Shown: positions 5,001 to 6,876 of the stretch, piece after piece
How the letters are laid out: each line of letters opens with the position of its first letter
Position numbering within the stretch: position 1 is the stretch's first letter
Assembly (NCBI GenBank): GCA_937920335.1
Contig: CALGUT010000390.1
Location: 1 to 6,876 of the forward strand
Length of the DNA: 6,876 nt
Source of the DNA: an uncultured Opitutales bacterium
GTDB taxonomy: Bacteria > Verrucomicrobiota > Verrucomicrobiia > Opitutales > UBA2995
Reading direction: 5' to 3'
The notes under the pieces: model-generated
Database searches by the model: none
Seen by the model: the letters and a program-made list of their open reading frames with translations, nothing else
Told to the model about the DNA's origin: nothing
Position numbers and translations under genes: made by a program

Positions 5001-6732
5001 AGAAAAGGAAGTAGCGTTGGGCCATGGGAAGGACCTCGGCTGGTTCGCAGGTAAGCACTTCGCCATCGGCGGTAACCGTGTAGGTTTCCGGATCGATATC
5101 GATCTTGGGCAAATAATCGTTCAGCACCATATCGTGCTTCGAAATATTACGGGTGTTGGAAACCGGTCGGATTATCTTCTTCAGGCCGAGAGATTCTGCC
5201 ACGCCGGCATCGACGGCGGCCTTACTCATGAACGTGATCGAGGTCTTTGAGAGTGCGATTCCAAACGACGCGAACTGCGGTCGGTAGTACATCGGCTGGG
5301 GTGTGGGGATCGATGCGTTGGGATCGCCCATATTCGCAAGGGCAATCAGCCCACCTTTTAGGACGAGCTCGGGTTTGACGCCGAAGAAAGCTGGTTTGAA
5401 GACCACGATGTCGGCCAGTTTCCCAACTTCGAGGCTTCCCACATCGGCGGTCGTGCCGCAGGCGATCGATGGGTTGATGGTGTACTTGGCAATGTAACGA
5501 AGCACGCGGAAATTGTCGGCAGCGGTGTGGGTGTCTGACTCCAGTTTTCCAAACTGCTTCTTCATCTTATCTGCGGTTTGCCAGGTGCGTATCAGAACTT
5601 CCCCGACACGTCCCATCGCTTGGCTGTCGCTCGACATAATGGAGATGGCGCCTTTGTCGTGAAGAATATCCTCAGCGGCGATCGTTTGTGGCCGGATGCG
5701 AGATTCGGCAAAGGCCACGTCCTCTGGGATCTTGGAATCGAGGTGATGACAGACCATGAGCATGTCGAGATGCTCATCGATGGTATTTACGGTAAAGGGT
5801 CGGGTTGGGTTGGTGGAGGAGGGAAGCACATTGGCTTCGCCACATACTTTTAAAATGTCGGGTGCGTGTCCGCCTCCGGCACCCTCTGAGTGGAAAGTGT
5901 GAATAACCCGGTTTTTGAAAGCGCCAATCGTGGTTTCTACGAAACCGGATTCGTTCAGCGTATCTGTATGAATGGCTACCTGCACATCCTGTTCGTCGGC
6001 GATGGTCAAGCAGTGGTCAATTGCGCTAGGGGTGGTTCCCCAATCTTCGTGAAGCTTGAGGCCCATAGCGCCTGCTTCAACCTGCTCGCGAAGGGCGGGT
6101 AGGTTCGAAGAGTTGCCCTTCCCCATAAAACCGAGGTTCATCGGGAAGGCTTCGGCGGATTCCATCATCCTGTGGATATTCCATGCGCCGGGCGTGCAGG
6201 TCGTTGCGTTGGTTCCCGTTGCGGGTCCGGTTCCGCCGCCGGTCATGGTCGTGACTCCGCTGGCCAGGGCCTCGTCGATCTGTTGAGGACAGATAAAGTG
6301 AATGTGCGAATCGAATCCACCGGTGGTCACAATGTGTCCCTCGGCCGCGATGACTTCCGTACCCGCGCCGATGACCATGCCTTCGGTGATGCCTGATTGG
6401 ATTAATGGATTACCCGCGTGTCCGATCCCTGCGATGCGTCCGTCTTTGACGCCGATGTCGGCTTTGATGATACCGAGTATCGGATCGATAATAGTGGCGT
6501 TGGTAAGAACCAGGTCGAGACTCTCGTCTCCGGTCGCGAGCGGAGATTGCCCCATGCCATCTCGGATGACCTTGCCGCCTCCGAATTTGACCTCGTTTCC
6601 GTAGCCAGCAGCCTCGGCGATGAGGTCTTTTTCAATCTCTATAAATAGATCGGTGTCTGCCAGGCGAACTTGATCGCCGGTGGTGGGTCCAAACATTTCC
6701 GCATATTGGCGGCGTGTGAATTCTAAGCTCAT
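4999..6732 (-). CDS. ureC: urease alpha (catalytic) subunit UreC
   Basis: UreC holds the dinuclear nickel centre that hydrolyses urea to ammonia and carbamate. At 577 residues it is slightly longer than the usual 567-572. An N-terminal beta domain leads into the amidohydrolase TIM barrel. All active-site residues are present: His143 and His145 (SHIHFICPQ), Lys226 to be carbamylated and His228 (GLKLHEDWG), His255 (AIHTDTL), His281 (TFHSEGAGGGHAPD), flap Cys328 and catalytic His329 (MVCHHLD), and Asp369 (SSDSQAMGRVGE). These are a constant 9 positions later than the Klebsiella numbering I recall, explained by small N-terminal insertions such as AEAAGY near 39-44. The ATG gives the standard start before YAEMFGPTTGD. 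No Shine-Dalgarno sequence precedes it. It lies 52 bases after ureB and 12 before ureE. Cytoplasmic, acting as part of the (UreABC)3-type oligomer. Confidence 0.98.
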   Translation of the reverse strand: MSLEFTRRQYAEMFGPTTGDQVRLADTDLFIEIEKDLIAEAAGYGNEVKFGGGKVIRDGMGQSPLATGDESLDLVLTNATIIDPILGIIKADIGVKDGRIAGIGHAGNPLIQSGITEGMVIGAGTEVIAAEGHIVTTGGFDSHIHFICPQQIDEALASGVTTMTGGGTGPATGTNATTCTPGAWNIHRMMESAEAFPMNLGFMGKGNSSNLPALREQVEAGAMGLKLHEDWGTTPSAIDHCLTIADEQDVQVAIHTDTLNESGFVETTIGAFKNRVIHTFHSEGAGGGHAPDILKVCGEANVLPSSTNPTRPFTVNTIDEHLDMLMVCHHLDSKIPEDVAFAESRIRPQTIAAEDILHDKGAISIMSSDSQAMGRVGEVLIRTWQTADKMKKQFGKLESDTHTAADNFRVLRYIAKYTINPSIACGTTADVGSLEVGKLADIVVFKPAFFGVKPELVLKGGLIALANMGDPNASIPTPQPMYYRPQFASFGIALSKTSITFMSKAAVDAGVAESLGLKKIIRPVSNTRNISKHDMVLNDYLPKIDIDPETYTVTADGEVLTCEPAEVLPMAQRYFLF

Positions 6733-6744
6733 GAGCTAGGAGGT
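6726..6744 (-). promoter_or_regulatory. palindromic ureC start region with anti-Shine-Dalgarno-like leader
   Basis: AGCTCATGAGCT (6726-6737) is a perfect 12-base palindrome centred on the ureC start codon. Immediately upstream in the transcript is ACCUCCU (6738-6744, minus strand), which is identical to the 16S rRNA anti-Shine-Dalgarno sequence rather than complementary to it. ureC therefore has no usable ribosome-binding site in the expected position and may depend on coupling to ureB or on leader-independent initiation. Confidence 0.45.
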
Positions 6745-6784
6745 AAATGGTTAAGGGTGAAAGGATTAAGGCTGAGTGTGTGTC

Positions 6785-6876
6785 TCATAGGGCTCCATCG
6801 ATTTTGTTGTTCAATCCGTGGACCTCGCGGCTACCGGCTAATGCTACGAGCTCAACCTCGCGAATGTCACCGGGTT
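6785..6876 (-). CDS. ureB: urease beta subunit UreB, C-terminal end (partial)
   Basis: Twenty-nine codons read in from the right edge and end at a TGA (6787-6785). The residues include PGDIREVELVALAG followed by REVHGLNNKIDGAL, matching the conserved UreB C-terminus (typically R-V-L-V-L-G-R-V-G-F-N-V-G-L with spacers). UreB is the small structural subunit that packs against UreC in the urease trimer. It lies 52 bases upstream of ureC in the same direction, the normal order. The rest of the gene and ureA must lie outside the window. It could also be the end of a fused gamma-beta subunit (UreAB), which cannot be told from this fragment. Confidence 0.9.
   Translation of the reverse strand, partial: PGDIREVELVALAGSREVHGLNNKIDGAL

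Noticed and set aside
4738..5250. Plus-strand open frame of 170 codons across the ureE-ureC junction
   Set aside because: It lies antisense to two well-conserved genes with intact motifs, its protein resembles no family I know, and long antisense frames are common opposite GC-moderate genes.
6302..6648. Overlapping plus- and minus-strand frames within the 5' part of ureC
   Set aside because: They are out-of-frame shadows of UreC, with low-complexity composition and no initiation signals.
6747..6876. Plus-strand frame starting at ATG 6747 behind AGGAGG
   Set aside because: The spacing from AGGAGG to the ATG is only 3 bases, and the 43 codons are wholly antisense to the ureB tail and its leader. 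It is kept as a curiosity, not a gene.

Overview
The window is mostly a bacterial nickel urease operon, read entirely on the minus strand. In transcription order, from the right edge leftwards, it holds the end of ureB (beta subunit), ureC (catalytic alpha subunit), ureE, ureF, ureG and ureD (nickel-delivery and activation chaperones). A secreted gamma-glutamyltransferase gene (ggt) follows. ureA and most of ureB would lie beyond the right edge. The genes are intact, have no frameshifts, and keep their catalytic residues.

Host: a Gram-negative bacterium is likely, because the GGT carries a Sec signal peptide and coding GC is moderate. The ureF-ureG gap contains a degenerate inverted repeat built from words such as CGAAGAA and CACTAA. 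Elements of this look are common between genes in Verrucomicrobiota and Planctomycetota, and I lean towards a marine Verrucomicrobiota. That is inference from memory, not a search. Several starts (ureC, ureD, ggt, ureG) have no visible Shine-Dalgarno sequence, while ureE has a good one.

Layout: 1-109 reads as the tail of a plus-strand gene of unknown function that converges on ggt. 110-271 is an intergenic spacer with several inverted repeats. 272-1954 is ggt (-). 1955-2000 is a short gap with a terminator-like hairpin whose 3' arm can also pair with ggt codons 2-4. 2001-2894 is ureD (-). 2895-3001 is a spacer with two hairpins, one covering the ureD start codon. 3002-3646 is ureG (-). 3647-3798 is a spacer with the degenerate inverted repeat. 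3799-4509 is ureF, 4513-4986 is ureE and 4999-6732 is ureC, all packed closely. 6785 to the right edge is the ureB tail.

How the genes work together: UreA/B/C form the apo-urease. UreD, UreF and UreG form the GTP-dependent activation complex. UreE, with an 11-histidine tail, supplies nickel. The enzyme releases ammonia and CO2 from urea. GGT in the periplasm would release glutamate and amino acids from gamma-glutamyl compounds, which fits an organic-nitrogen scavenging theme, but the link rests only on adjacency.

I see no new protein system here. The points most worth checking are non-coding: the possible terminator/alternative-hairpin switch before ggt, the hairpin over the ureD start, the structured spacers either side of ureG, and the inverted repeats between the convergent genes at the left end.
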